Part shown: positions 17,643-24,729 of the stretch, piece by piece
Position numbering within the stretch: the stretch's first letter is position 1
How the letters are laid out: each line of letters begins with the position of its first letter
DNA from: CAWDZK01 sp963807005
GTDB lineage: Bacteria; Actinomycetota; Actinomycetes; JACCUZ01
Assembly (NCBI GenBank): GCA_963807005.1
Contig: CAWDZK010000006.1
Location: forward strand, 310,001 to 374,000
DNA: 64,000 bases
Reading direction: 5' to 3'
Program-made: the position numbers and the translations under genes
The notes under the pieces: model-generated
Seen by the model: only the letters and a program-made list of their open reading frames with translations
Told to the model about the DNA's origin: nothing
Databases searched by the model: none

Positions 17643-17999
17643 TCCGCGCTCGGAACCGGCGAGCTCGGCCGTGGCCCGGTCGACGGTCGCCCGCAGCAGG
17701 TCCTCGGGGAAGCCGCACAGCCGCAGGGTGAAGCGGACCCTGCCGCCCGCAGCGGCTGCGACGAGCATGCGCTGCTCCGGCAGCCGAGCCGCCAGGACGT
17801 GGTCCAGGAAACGCACGCCGGCGCTGTCCAGGAAGGTCACGCCGGTCAGGTCGACCACCAGGCCGGCTCGGGCGTCGGCAGCCGCCGCCAGCACAGCCCC
17901 CTCGAGGTCGGCAGCGTTGGACAGGTCGATCTCGCCCGACACCGCGGCGACGACGACGTCGCGCTCGCGGGTCACCCGCAGCGTGTGGAGCGGCGTCAT
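17640..17999 (-). CDS. STAS-domain anti-anti-sigma factor (RsbV-like)
   Basis: Single STAS-domain protein of 119 aa. Family marks are SGEIDLSNAADLEGAV at about 21-36 and the phosphorylation site FLDSAGVRFLDHV with Ser59. Such proteins bind anti-sigma kinases when unphosphorylated and so release a sigma factor. The ATG overlaps the stop of the PP2C phosphatase gene by 4 bp, and that phosphatase is the likely enzyme that dephosphorylates Ser59. No anti-sigma kinase or sigma gene is adjacent, so those partners must lie elsewhere. Confidence 0.9.
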   Translation of the reverse strand: MTPLHTLRVTRERDVVVAAVSGEIDLSNAADLEGAVLAAAADARAGLVVDLTGVTFLDSAGVRFLDHVLAARLPEQRMLVAAAAGGRVRFTLRLCGFPEDLLRATVDRATAELAGSERG

Positions 18000-19627
18000 C
18001 GGGTGCTTCCGGACCGGGCGGCGGGGGCTGCCGGCGTCGCCACCGGCGGGCCTCGGTACCCGATCGCCAGCAGGCAGACGTCGTCGTCGGTCGGCCCCGG
18101 TCCGAGCACGGTGTCGGTGACCATGTCGGCGAGTCCCGGCATCGGCCGTCCGGCGGACCGGGCGAGCACCTGGGCCAGCGCGTCGATGCTCTCGTCCAGC
18201 GGGGTGTCCCGGAGCTCCACCAGCCCGTCGGTGTAGAGGGCGAGCCGGCTCCCGGGCTCCAGCACGATGCTGGCCTCCGACCGTCGACCTGTTCCGAACC
18301 GCGCGCCCAGCGGAGTGGACCGGCCGCCCCAGAGCTGGCTGGCCCGACCGTCCGGCTCCACCACGAGCGGCGGTGGGTGGCCGGCGCAGGCGTAGAGCAC
18401 CGTGCCGTCCCGCAGGTCCACCTCGGCGTAGGCAAGGGTGGCCGTCTGCGCAGCCGGCACACCCTCGACGAACGTGTCGAGGCGGTCCAGCACCATGGCC
18501 GGCCCGGCATCGACAGCGGCGAGAGCGCGGACGGCGCTGCGCAGCTGGCCCATCGCCGCGGCCGCGTGCAGGCCGCGGCCGACGACGTCCCCGACGGAGA
18601 CCGCCATCCGGTCGCGGTCCAGCATGAAGGCGTCGTACCAGTCGCCGCCGACCTGCATCCCGTCGACCGCCGGGCGGTAGCACGCCGTCAGCTCGATGCG
18701 CGGGTCGTCCGGGAGCCGGCCGGGCAGCATGCTCCGCTGGAGGGTGCTGGCAACCTGCCGCTCCTGGTCGAACAGGCGGGCGCGCTCGATCGCCTGCCCG
18801 GCCTGGTGGCCGAGCGTCCGGAGCAACCGGAGCTCGTCCGGGCCGGGCGTCTCCTCGGCGGGGACGACCAGCGCCAACGCCCCGAGCGCCCCCCGCGCCC
18901 CGACCAGCGGGGTGACCGGGTGCTCCGGGTCAGGGTCGGTTCCCTGGGGCGGGAGCCTCGGCCGGTCCTCCGCGCCGGGCAGCTCGGGGAGCGGCCCGTC
19001 CGGTCCGCGACCGGCCACGGGAGCCCAGACCTGTGCGCTGCTCCCAGCGAGCCACACGACGCTGCGGGTGGCCCCGAAGAGCGCGATGCCCGCGTCGGCG
19101 ACCACGCCGGCGACGTCGTCGACGGTCGGGGCAGCGGCGAGCCGGGCGACCATGTCCTCGACGTCGGCCATCCAGGTGGCCGCCCGCTCGGCCCGGCGAC
19201 GGGCGGCGAGCAGCTCGGTCTCGTAGGTCCTCCGGTCGGTCGCGTCGAAGACCGTGGTCCGGACGGCGAGGGGCTCGCCGTCCGGCCCCGTCCGCAGCTG
19301 CGAGTTGACGAGCACGGGCATCCGGCTGCCGTCGCTGCGGACCACGTCCAGGGCGATCGCCCGCACCGAGCCCTGCATGCGCAGCAGCGGCGCATAGTGC
19401 GTCTCGTGGTAGATCCGGCCCCCCGGGCTGAGCAGGTCGACGAAGCGTCGCCGGCCGACCAGGTCGTCCCGCCGGAAGCCGGTCCACTCGAGAAAGGTCG
19501 AGTTGACGCGGGCGATGGAGCCGTCGAGGAAGCAGGACAGGTAGCCGCAGGGCGCGTGCTCGTAGAGGTCCTCGGCGCTCTCCGGCTCGTGGGCGGCGCG
19601 GTCCTCGTCAGCCGCTGCGGGCGGCAC
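17996..19627 (-). CDS. PAS-GAF-PP2C (SpoIIE/RsbP-type) serine phosphatase
   Basis: Multidomain regulator of 543 aa. An N-terminal PAS domain (about 18-130, with CGYLSCFLDGSIARVNSTFL) is followed by a GAF-like domain (about 150-290) ending in GHQAGQAIERARLFDQER. The C-terminal PP2C phosphatase (about 300-525) has metal-binding GGDWYDAF, SVGDVVGRG, ALYTDGLVEL and PTDDDVCLLAIGY. The GTG start overlaps the end of the upstream RsbQ-like hydrolase gene by 20 bp. In Bacillus, RsbP is a PAS-PP2C protein that requires RsbQ; the same pairing here suggests an energy- or ligand-sensing phosphatase acting on the STAS protein downstream. The extra GAF domain differs from RsbP. Confidence 0.9.
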   Translation of the reverse strand: MPPAAADEDRAAHEPESAEDLYEHAPCGYLSCFLDGSIARVNSTFLEWTGFRRDDLVGRRRFVDLLSPGGRIYHETHYAPLLRMQGSVRAIALDVVRSDGSRMPVLVNSQLRTGPDGEPLAVRTTVFDATDRRTYETELLAARRRAERAATWMADVEDMVARLAAAPTVDDVAGVVADAGIALFGATRSVVWLAGSSAQVWAPVAGRGPDGPLPELPGAEDRPRLPPQGTDPDPEHPVTPLVGARGALGALALVVPAEETPGPDELRLLRTLGHQAGQAIERARLFDQERQVASTLQRSMLPGRLPDDPRIELTACYRPAVDGMQVGGDWYDAFMLDRDRMAVSVGDVVGRGLHAAAAMGQLRSAVRALAAVDAGPAMVLDRLDTFVEGVPAAQTATLAYAEVDLRDGTVLYACAGHPPPLVVEPDGRASQLWGGRSTPLGARFGTGRRSEASIVLEPGSRLALYTDGLVELRDTPLDESIDALAQVLARSAGRPMPGLADMVTDTVLGPGPTDDDVCLLAIGYRGPPVATPAAPAARSGSTR

Positions 19628-20423
19628 CGGCGTCCAGCCAGGAGGCGATGGCGTCGGCCGTCTCTTCCGGGGCGCTCAGGTTGGGGCAGTGTCCCGTCGC
19701 CGCGAGCTGGACCATCGTGCTTCCGTCGAGGTGCTCGTGCACGTACCGGCCGACCTGGGTCGGGGCAATGACGTCGTCGGAGCACTGGAGCACCAGAGCC
19801 GGGACCGAGACGGACCCCAGGTCGGCCCGGTTGTCCGAGGTGAAGGTGACCCGGGCGAACTGCCGGGCGATCTCAGGGTCGGTCCGGCAGAAGCTGTTGG
19901 TCAGCTCGGCGCCGAGCTGCGGCCGGTCCGGGTTGCCCATGATGACCGGCGCCATGGCGCTCGACCAGCCCAGGTAGTTGCTGTCGAGGGAGTCGAGCAG
20001 GCCCTCGATGTCCTCCCGGGTGAACCCGCCCACGTAGTCCTGGTCGTCGATGTACCGCGGCGACGGGCCGATCAGGACCAGCCGGGAGAAGAGGCCCGGC
20101 GCCCGCTTCGCGGCGAGCACACCCACCATCGCGCTGACCGAGTGGCCGACGTAGACGACGTCGGTGAGACCCAGCGCCTGGCACACCTCGACCACGTCCT
20201 GGCCGTAACCGTCCAGCGCGGCGTAGCGCTCGCGGTCGTACGCCGACAGGTCCGAGCCGCCGGACCCGACGTGGTCCATCAGAACGATCCGGTAGCGGTC
20301 CTCGAACGCGGGGGTCACCAACCGCCACATGTTCTGGTCGCAGCCGAACCCGTGCACGAACAGCATGGGCGGGCCTTCGGGGTTCCCGGAGACGGTGACG
20401 TTGTTCCGGGTGAGCACGTCCAT
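19608..20423 (-). CDS. rsbQ: RsbQ-like alpha/beta hydrolase
   Basis: Alpha/beta hydrolase of 271 aa that closely resembles Bacillus RsbQ in its diagnostic stretches: FVHGFGCDQNMWR near the N-terminus, nucleophile motif GHSVSAMVG (Ser95), LIGPSPRYIDD, a lid with YLGWSSAMAPVIMGNPDRP, and VLQCSDDVIAP with the acidic residue, then His245 in ATGHCPNLS. RsbQ is the positive partner of the PAS phosphatase RsbP in energy-stress signalling and is related to karrikin/strigolactone receptors. Here it lies directly before and overlaps a PAS-GAF-PP2C gene. The ATG follows a -10-like TAGGCT by 6 nt. Confidence 0.9.
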   Translation of the reverse strand: MDVLTRNNVTVSGNPEGPPMLFVHGFGCDQNMWRLVTPAFEDRYRIVLMDHVGSGGSDLSAYDRERYAALDGYGQDVVEVCQALGLTDVVYVGHSVSAMVGVLAAKRAPGLFSRLVLIGPSPRYIDDQDYVGGFTREDIEGLLDSLDSNYLGWSSAMAPVIMGNPDRPQLGAELTNSFCRTDPEIARQFARVTFTSDNRADLGSVSVPALVLQCSDDVIAPTQVGRYVHEHLDGSTMVQLAATGHCPNLSAPEETADAIASWLDAGAARSG

Positions 20424-20429
20424 CGCCGC

Positions 20430-20435
20430 AGCCTA
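20430..20435 (-). promoter_or_regulatory. Candidate -10 box for the rsbQ operon (leaderless)
   Basis: TAGGCT on the minus strand with 6 nt to the ATG at 20423. The intergenic region to osmC (20424-20589) is 166 bp and should hold both divergent promoters. I see no recognisable SigB-type (GTTT/GGGTAT) promoter there. Confidence 0.45.
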
Positions 20436-20589
20436 TCGGCTGCCTGGTGCCGCGAGGACAGAACGGGGCCAGACGGGCGCCCGCGCGCAGCTCGACACCT
20501 GTCGGCGCGGCGCCACGCGGTCGCCGGCGCTCCCGTCGGTGCCCGTGCATGCCTCGCATCCACGCTCGTCGTCTGGCAGCCTCGCCAGC

Positions 20590-21015
20590 ATGGCATCCGC
20601 GTCCTACCGCACCGTCACCGTGAGCCGGGGCCCGGACGGAGTCCTGCACGCCGCCAACGTCCGTGGCGGCAGGCTGGCCGTCGGAAAGGGCGACGGCGAC
20701 GGTTTCACGCCGAGCGAGCTGCTCATGGTCGCCCTCGGGAGCTGCACCGCTGCCGACGTCGACGCGCTGACCTCCCGCCGGGCCGAGCCATCGTCCTTCG
20801 AGGTGCAGGTCGAGGCGCAGAAGGTCCGCGACGAGGACGGCAACCGGCTGGCCGACCTCACCGTCACCTTCCGGGTCGCGTTCCCCGATGACGAGCAGGG
20901 CGACGCGGCCCGCGCCGTGCTCCCGGAGGCCGTGCAGCGTTCGCACGACCGGCTCTGCACCGTGGGCCGGACGATCGAGCTCGGCAGCCCGGTGGGCACC
21001 CGGCTCGAGTCCTGA
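20590..21015 (+). CDS. OsmC-family protein
   Basis: OsmC/Ohr-fold protein of 141 aa, a family that includes thiol-dependent hydroperoxide reductases. Visible marks are GFTPSELLMVALGSCTAADV with the conserved cysteine near residue 54 and a second cysteine in HDRLCTVGRTIE near 120, the spacing of the catalytic pair in this family. The ATG at 20590 is selected from a longer open frame because it starts the fold cleanly and faces the divergent rsbQ promoter region. A role in peroxide or electrophile defence is plausible but not proved by context. Confidence 0.87.
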   Translation: MASASYRTVTVSRGPDGVLHAANVRGGRLAVGKGDGDGFTPSELLMVALGSCTAADVDALTSRRAEPSSFEVQVEAQKVRDEDGNRLADLTVTFRVAFPDDEQGDAARAVLPEAVQRSHDRLCTVGRTIELGSPVGTRLES

Positions 21016-21026
21016 CGGACCGGGCC

Positions 21027-21567
21027 GTGCCCGAGGCCGTAGCGCTGCCGGCGCCGTGCCTGGTGGTCCTCGTCGGGCCGGGGGCCTCCGGCAAGTCCAC
21101 CTGGGCGGCGGAGGTCGCTCTGCTACCCGCGGCCGCTGCAGGAGCACGTCCCGGTGGTCCTTGGGGGCGGCGGGGAGCGGCGCACGCTCCGGCTGGCTGC
21201 CCGGTACGCCGACGCCGCGAACGTCTTCGGCGCCCTCGACGTCGTCCGCCGGAAGGCCGCCGTGCTGCGAGCGCACTGTGCCGACGTGGGCCGGGACCCG
21301 GCCCGGGTGCAGCTCACGCATCTCACCACCGCGCTGGTCGGCCGCGACGACGCCGAGGTCACGCGGCTGGTCGAGGCCAGGCGCCCCCGTCGGCGCACTG
21401 CTGAGGCGTATGCGGCGTCCGTCAACGCCGGCACCGTCGCCGACCAGGTGGGCCGGTTCCGGGAGCTGGCCGATGCGGGCGTCGCCGAGGTGATGGTCCG
21501 CCTCCCCGACCTGGCCGACCCGGCCGGCCTGGACCGGATGGGGGAGGTGATCTCGGCGTTCCGCTGA
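21027..21567 (+). pseudogene. Relic of a P-loop kinase/LLM F420-type oxidoreductase gene with an internal deletion
   Basis: Two unrelated fragments are joined here. Bases 21027 to about 21115 encode the start of a P-loop kinase in frame 3 (VVLVGPGASGKSTWAAEV). From about 21124 another frame encodes the C-terminal part of a luciferase-like (LLM-class) oxidoreductase: YPRPLQEHVPVVLGGGGERR, then ARYADAANVFGALDVVRRK and a final DLADPAGLDRMGEVISAF. Most of the kinase domain and the N-terminal half of the LLM domain are missing and the frames disagree. Genes combining an N-terminal P-loop kinase with such an LLM domain occur in actinobacteria as far as I recall, so one large deletion within such a gene is the simplest explanation. 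Confidence 0.72.
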
Positions 21568-21602
21568 GCGGTGCGGGATCGGGGCAGGCAGGATCTGGTG
21601 GC

Positions 21603-22655
21603 ATGGACGCCGCCGGGACGGACCTCGACCAGGCACGGACGCTCTGGACGCCCGAGCCCGGCTGGCTGAACACCGCGAGCTACGGCCTGCCGCCGGTGCC
21701 GGCCTGGGACGAGCTGCAGCAGGCGCTGCAGGTGTGGCGGCGCGGGGCGGCCAGCTGGGAGCCGTGGGGCGAGTCGGGCGAGCGCGCCCGGGCCGCCTTC
21801 GCCCGCCTGGTGCAGGTCGACCCGGCCCGGGTGGCCATCGGCGGCACCGTCTCGGAGCTGCTCGGGCTGGTGGCCGCGTCGCTGCCGGACGATGCCCGCG
21901 TCGTCGTCCCCGAGGTGGAGTTCACCTCCAACCTGTTCCCGTGGCTGGTGCACCGGGACCGCGGGGTGGAGGTCGTCACCGTGCCGACCGACCGGCTGCT
22001 CGACGCTGTGACTCCCGGCACGACGCTCGTCGCCGCAAGCCTGGTGCAGTCCTCGACCGGCGAGGTGCTGCCCCTGGCCGAGCTGGTCGCCGCGGCCCGG
22101 GCCGTGGACGCCCTGGTGGTCGTCGACGGGACCCAGGGGGTCGGGTGGCTGCCCACCGACGCCTCCGGTGTCGACGCCTTCGTCTGCGCCGCCTACAAGT
22201 GGCTGATGTCCCCGCGCGGCTCGGCCTTCCTCGCGGTCTCCGACCGGCTCCGGGACCGGCTGCGGCCGATGAACGCCGGGTGGTACGCCGGCGCCGACGT
22301 GCACACCTCCTACTACGGGCTGCCCCTGCGTCTGGCGCAGGACGCCCGGCGCTTCGACGTCAGCCCGGCCTGGTTCTCCTGGGTCGGCACGGCCCCGGCA
22401 CTCGAGCTGCTCGAGCAGGTCGGTGTCGAGCAGGTACATGCCTACGACGTCGCTCTGGCCAACCGGTTCCGGGCCGGTCTCGGCCTTCCGGCCACCGGCT
22501 CGGCCATCGTGTCGGCCACCGTGGCCGGAGCCGCCGAGAAGCTCGAGGCAGCCGGCATCCGGGCGGCGGTCCGGGCCGGTGCCCTGCGCGCGTCGTTCCA
22601 CCTGTACACCACCGACGCCGACGTCGACGCCGCACTCGACGCGCTCGTGGGCTGA
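21603..22655 (+). CDS. PLP-dependent class V aminotransferase
   Basis: Fold-type I PLP enzyme of 350 aa in the class V aminotransferase/cysteine desulfurase family. The substrate-side loop WLNTASYGLPP is at the N-terminus, the PLP-aspartate region reads VVDGTQGVGWLP, and the Schiff-base lysine is in FVCAAYKWLMSPRG at about residue 200. The family includes kynureninase-like and isopenicillin-epimerase-like enzymes; no cysteine-desulfurase active-site loop is evident, so a desulfurase role is less likely. The substrate is unknown. It stands alone between the LLM relic and the convergent RarD gene. Confidence 0.87.
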   Translation: MDAAGTDLDQARTLWTPEPGWLNTASYGLPPVPAWDELQQALQVWRRGAASWEPWGESGERARAAFARLVQVDPARVAIGGTVSELLGLVAASLPDDARVVVPEVEFTSNLFPWLVHRDRGVEVVTVPTDRLLDAVTPGTTLVAASLVQSSTGEVLPLAELVAAARAVDALVVVDGTQGVGWLPTDASGVDAFVCAAYKWLMSPRGSAFLAVSDRLRDRLRPMNAGWYAGADVHTSYYGLPLRLAQDARRFDVSPAWFSWVGTAPALELLEQVGVEQVHAYDVALANRFRAGLGLPATGSAIVSATVAGAAEKLEAAGIRAAVRAGALRASFHLYTTDADVDAALDALVG

Positions 22656-22672
22656 CCGGCCGTCGGGGTCGG

Positions 22673-23635
22673 TCAGGCGCCGACCGGCGTCTCCGGCACG
22701 GGGGCGTCCGCCTCGGCGACGGCGACGGCCGCCCGCCGGACCTGGCTGCGCCGCCTCAGCATGTCGACGGTGAGCAGGGCGAGGGCAACCCACACCAGGG
22801 CGAACCCCGCGAGGCGGGATGCCGGCATCGGCTCGTCGTACACGAGCAGACCGATGAGCAGCTGGATCACCGGCGCGAGGTACTGCAGCAGGCCCAGTGT
22901 CGTGAGCGGCACCCGGCGGGCTGCGGCGGCGAACAGCAGCAGCGGCACGGCCGTGACCAGCCCGGTGCTGACCAGCAGCAGGGAGGGGCCGGGACCGCCG
23001 GCGACGAACTGTCCTCGCCCCTGCGACTCCAGGACCACGAGGTAGCCCAGAGCGGGGAGCACGAGAAGCGTGGTCTCGACGGTCAGCGACTGCACGGCGC
23101 CCACCCCGACGCCGACCCGCTTCTTCAACAGCCCGTAGGTGCCGAAGGAGGCGGCCAGGCCGAGCGCGATCCACGGTGGCCGGCCGTAGTCGACGGTGAG
23201 CACCAGCACGGCGACCACTCCGAGCGCTACCGCCGCCCACTGCACCGGCCGTAGCCGCTCGTGCAGCACGACGACGCCGAGCAGGACCATGACGACGGGC
23301 GTGATGAAGTACCCGAGCGACGTCTCGACGACGTGACCGGAGTTCACTCCCCAGATGTAGATGACCCAGTTGGCGCCGATCAGCGCGGCCGCGGCTGACA
23401 TCGTCGCGACGGTGCGCCGGTCGCGCAGCAGCGGCCGCACCCACGACCAGCTGCGGGTGACCGTGAGCACGCCGAGCACGACGAGCAGCGACCACACGAT
23501 CCGGTGCGCGAGGATCTCCACCGCGCCGGCCGGCTCCAGCAGCGGGAAGTAGAGCGGGAACAGGCCCCAGAGCAGGTAGGCAGTGGCGCCGTACCCGGTC
23601 CCGCGTCGCTGGTCCGGCCCGGCGTGGTCGGTCAG
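22673..23635 (-). CDS. rarD: RarD/EamA-family membrane transporter
   Basis: Ten-helix drug/metabolite-superfamily protein (EamA, RarD branch), about 320 aa; often called a chloramphenicol-sensitive protein, true substrate unknown. A GTG at 23521 would give 282 aa but would remove the first helix. The open frame continues upstream with YGATAYLLWGLFPLYFPLLE, which is the normal RarD N-terminus. No ATG or GTG is available there; a CTG at 23635 overlaps the korB stop as CTGA and is the likely start. The core motifs EILAHRIVWSLL, GANWVIYIWGVN and YFITPVVMVLLGV are present. It is probably cotranscribed with korAB. Confidence 0.82.
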   Translation of the reverse strand: MTDHAGPDQRRGTGYGATAYLLWGLFPLYFPLLEPAGAVEILAHRIVWSLLVVLGVLTVTRSWSWVRPLLRDRRTVATMSAAAALIGANWVIYIWGVNSGHVVETSLGYFITPVVMVLLGVVVLHERLRPVQWAAVALGVVAVLVLTVDYGRPPWIALGLAASFGTYGLLKKRVGVGVGAVQSLTVETTLLVLPALGYLVVLESQGRGQFVAGGPGPSLLLVSTGLVTAVPLLLFAAAARRVPLTTLGLLQYLAPVIQLLIGLLVYDEPMPASRLAGFALVWVALALLTVDMLRRRSQVRRAAVAVAEADAPVPETPVGA

Positions 23636-24729
23636 GAGACGGTCCAGGTGTCGACGCCGGTGAGCAGGCCGGTCAGCGCGTCGGCGTCACCGGGGCCCTG
23701 GGTCTCGGCGGCCCGGTCCAGCTGCTCGGCCATCAGGTCGTCGTAGACCGGCCGGGACACGTCCCGGAACACCCCGATCGGCGTGCGCGCCATCGAGCCC
23801 TCGGCCAGGCGCGACAGGTCGAACGCGTGCGACGGGTCGTCGGCGTGCGCGTCGTGGATGACGACCTCGGAACCGTCGACGTCGGCCACCTCGACCACCT
23901 TGAGCGAGGAGTCCGGAGAGCGCACGACGCCGTGCTCGCCGGCCGGTCCCCAGCGGATCGGCTGCCCGTGCTCCAGCCGGATGGTGAAGTCGTCGCGGGT
24001 CGCGGGGTCCTTCAGTGGCTCGAACGCCTCGTCGTTGAAGATGTTGCAGTTCTGGTAGATCTCGACGAGGGCGGTGCCCTTGTGCGCGGCGGCCGCGCGC
24101 AGCACCGACGTGAGGTGCTTGCGATCGGAGTCGATCGACCGGGCGACGAAGGTGGCCTCGGCCCCCAGCGCCAGCGAGACCGGGTTGAACGGGGCGTCCA
24201 GGGACCCCAGCGGTGTGGACTTGGTGATCTTCCCGAGCTCCGAGGTGGGGGAGTACTGGCCCTTCGTCAGGCCGTAGATCCGGTTGTTGAACAGCAGGAT
24301 CTTGAGGTTGACGTTGCGACGCAGCGCGTGGATCAGGTGGTTGCCGCCGATCGACAGTGCGTCCCCGTCACCGGTGACCACCCACACCGACAGGTCGGGG
24401 CGGGACGCGGCCAGGCCGGTCGCGATCGCCGGGGCCCGGCCATGGATCGAGTGCATCCCGAACGTGTCCATGTAGTACGGGAAGCGGGACGAGCAGCCGA
24501 TGCCGCTGACGAACACGATGTTCTCGCGGGCCAGGCCCAGCTCCGGCATGAACGACTGCACGGCGGCCAGGATCGCGTAGTCGCCGCAGCCCGGGCACCA
24601 GCGGACCTCCTGGTCGGTCTTGAAGTCCTTTGCCGTCTGCGGACCGGTGGCCTTCGGCACCAGCTCCAGCGACGGCAGGCCACCGGTGCCGGACGCGCCC
24701 ATGGTGGGCTGGTCGCCGTTCGCGGTCAC
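23632..24729 (-). CDS. korB: 2-oxoacid:ferredoxin oxidoreductase, beta subunit
   Basis: Thiamine-diphosphate subunit (365 aa) of a 2-oxoglutarate- or 2-oxoacid:ferredoxin oxidoreductase. The [4Fe-4S] ligands C45 and C48 (RWCPGCGDYAIL), C79 (SGIGCSSR) and a fourth in YQNCNIF are present, as is the TPP motif GDGDALSIGGNHL followed by LLFNN. The GTG at 24729 overlaps the korA stop by 4 bp. The enzyme would oxidise 2-oxoglutarate (or a related acid) to the acyl-CoA and reduce ferredoxin, an alternative to the NADH-forming dehydrogenase. Divergent neighbours form a complex I variant without its NADH module. Confidence 0.94.
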   Translation of the reverse strand: MTANGDQPTMGASGTGGLPSLELVPKATGPQTAKDFKTDQEVRWCPGCGDYAILAAVQSFMPELGLARENIVFVSGIGCSSRFPYYMDTFGMHSIHGRAPAIATGLAASRPDLSVWVVTGDGDALSIGGNHLIHALRRNVNLKILLFNNRIYGLTKGQYSPTSELGKITKSTPLGSLDAPFNPVSLALGAEATFVARSIDSDRKHLTSVLRAAAAHKGTALVEIYQNCNIFNDEAFEPLKDPATRDDFTIRLEHGQPIRWGPAGEHGVVRSPDSSLKVVEVADVDGSEVVIHDAHADDPSHAFDLSRLAEGSMARTPIGVFRDVSRPVYDDLMAEQLDRAAETQGPGDADALTGLLTGVDTWTVS

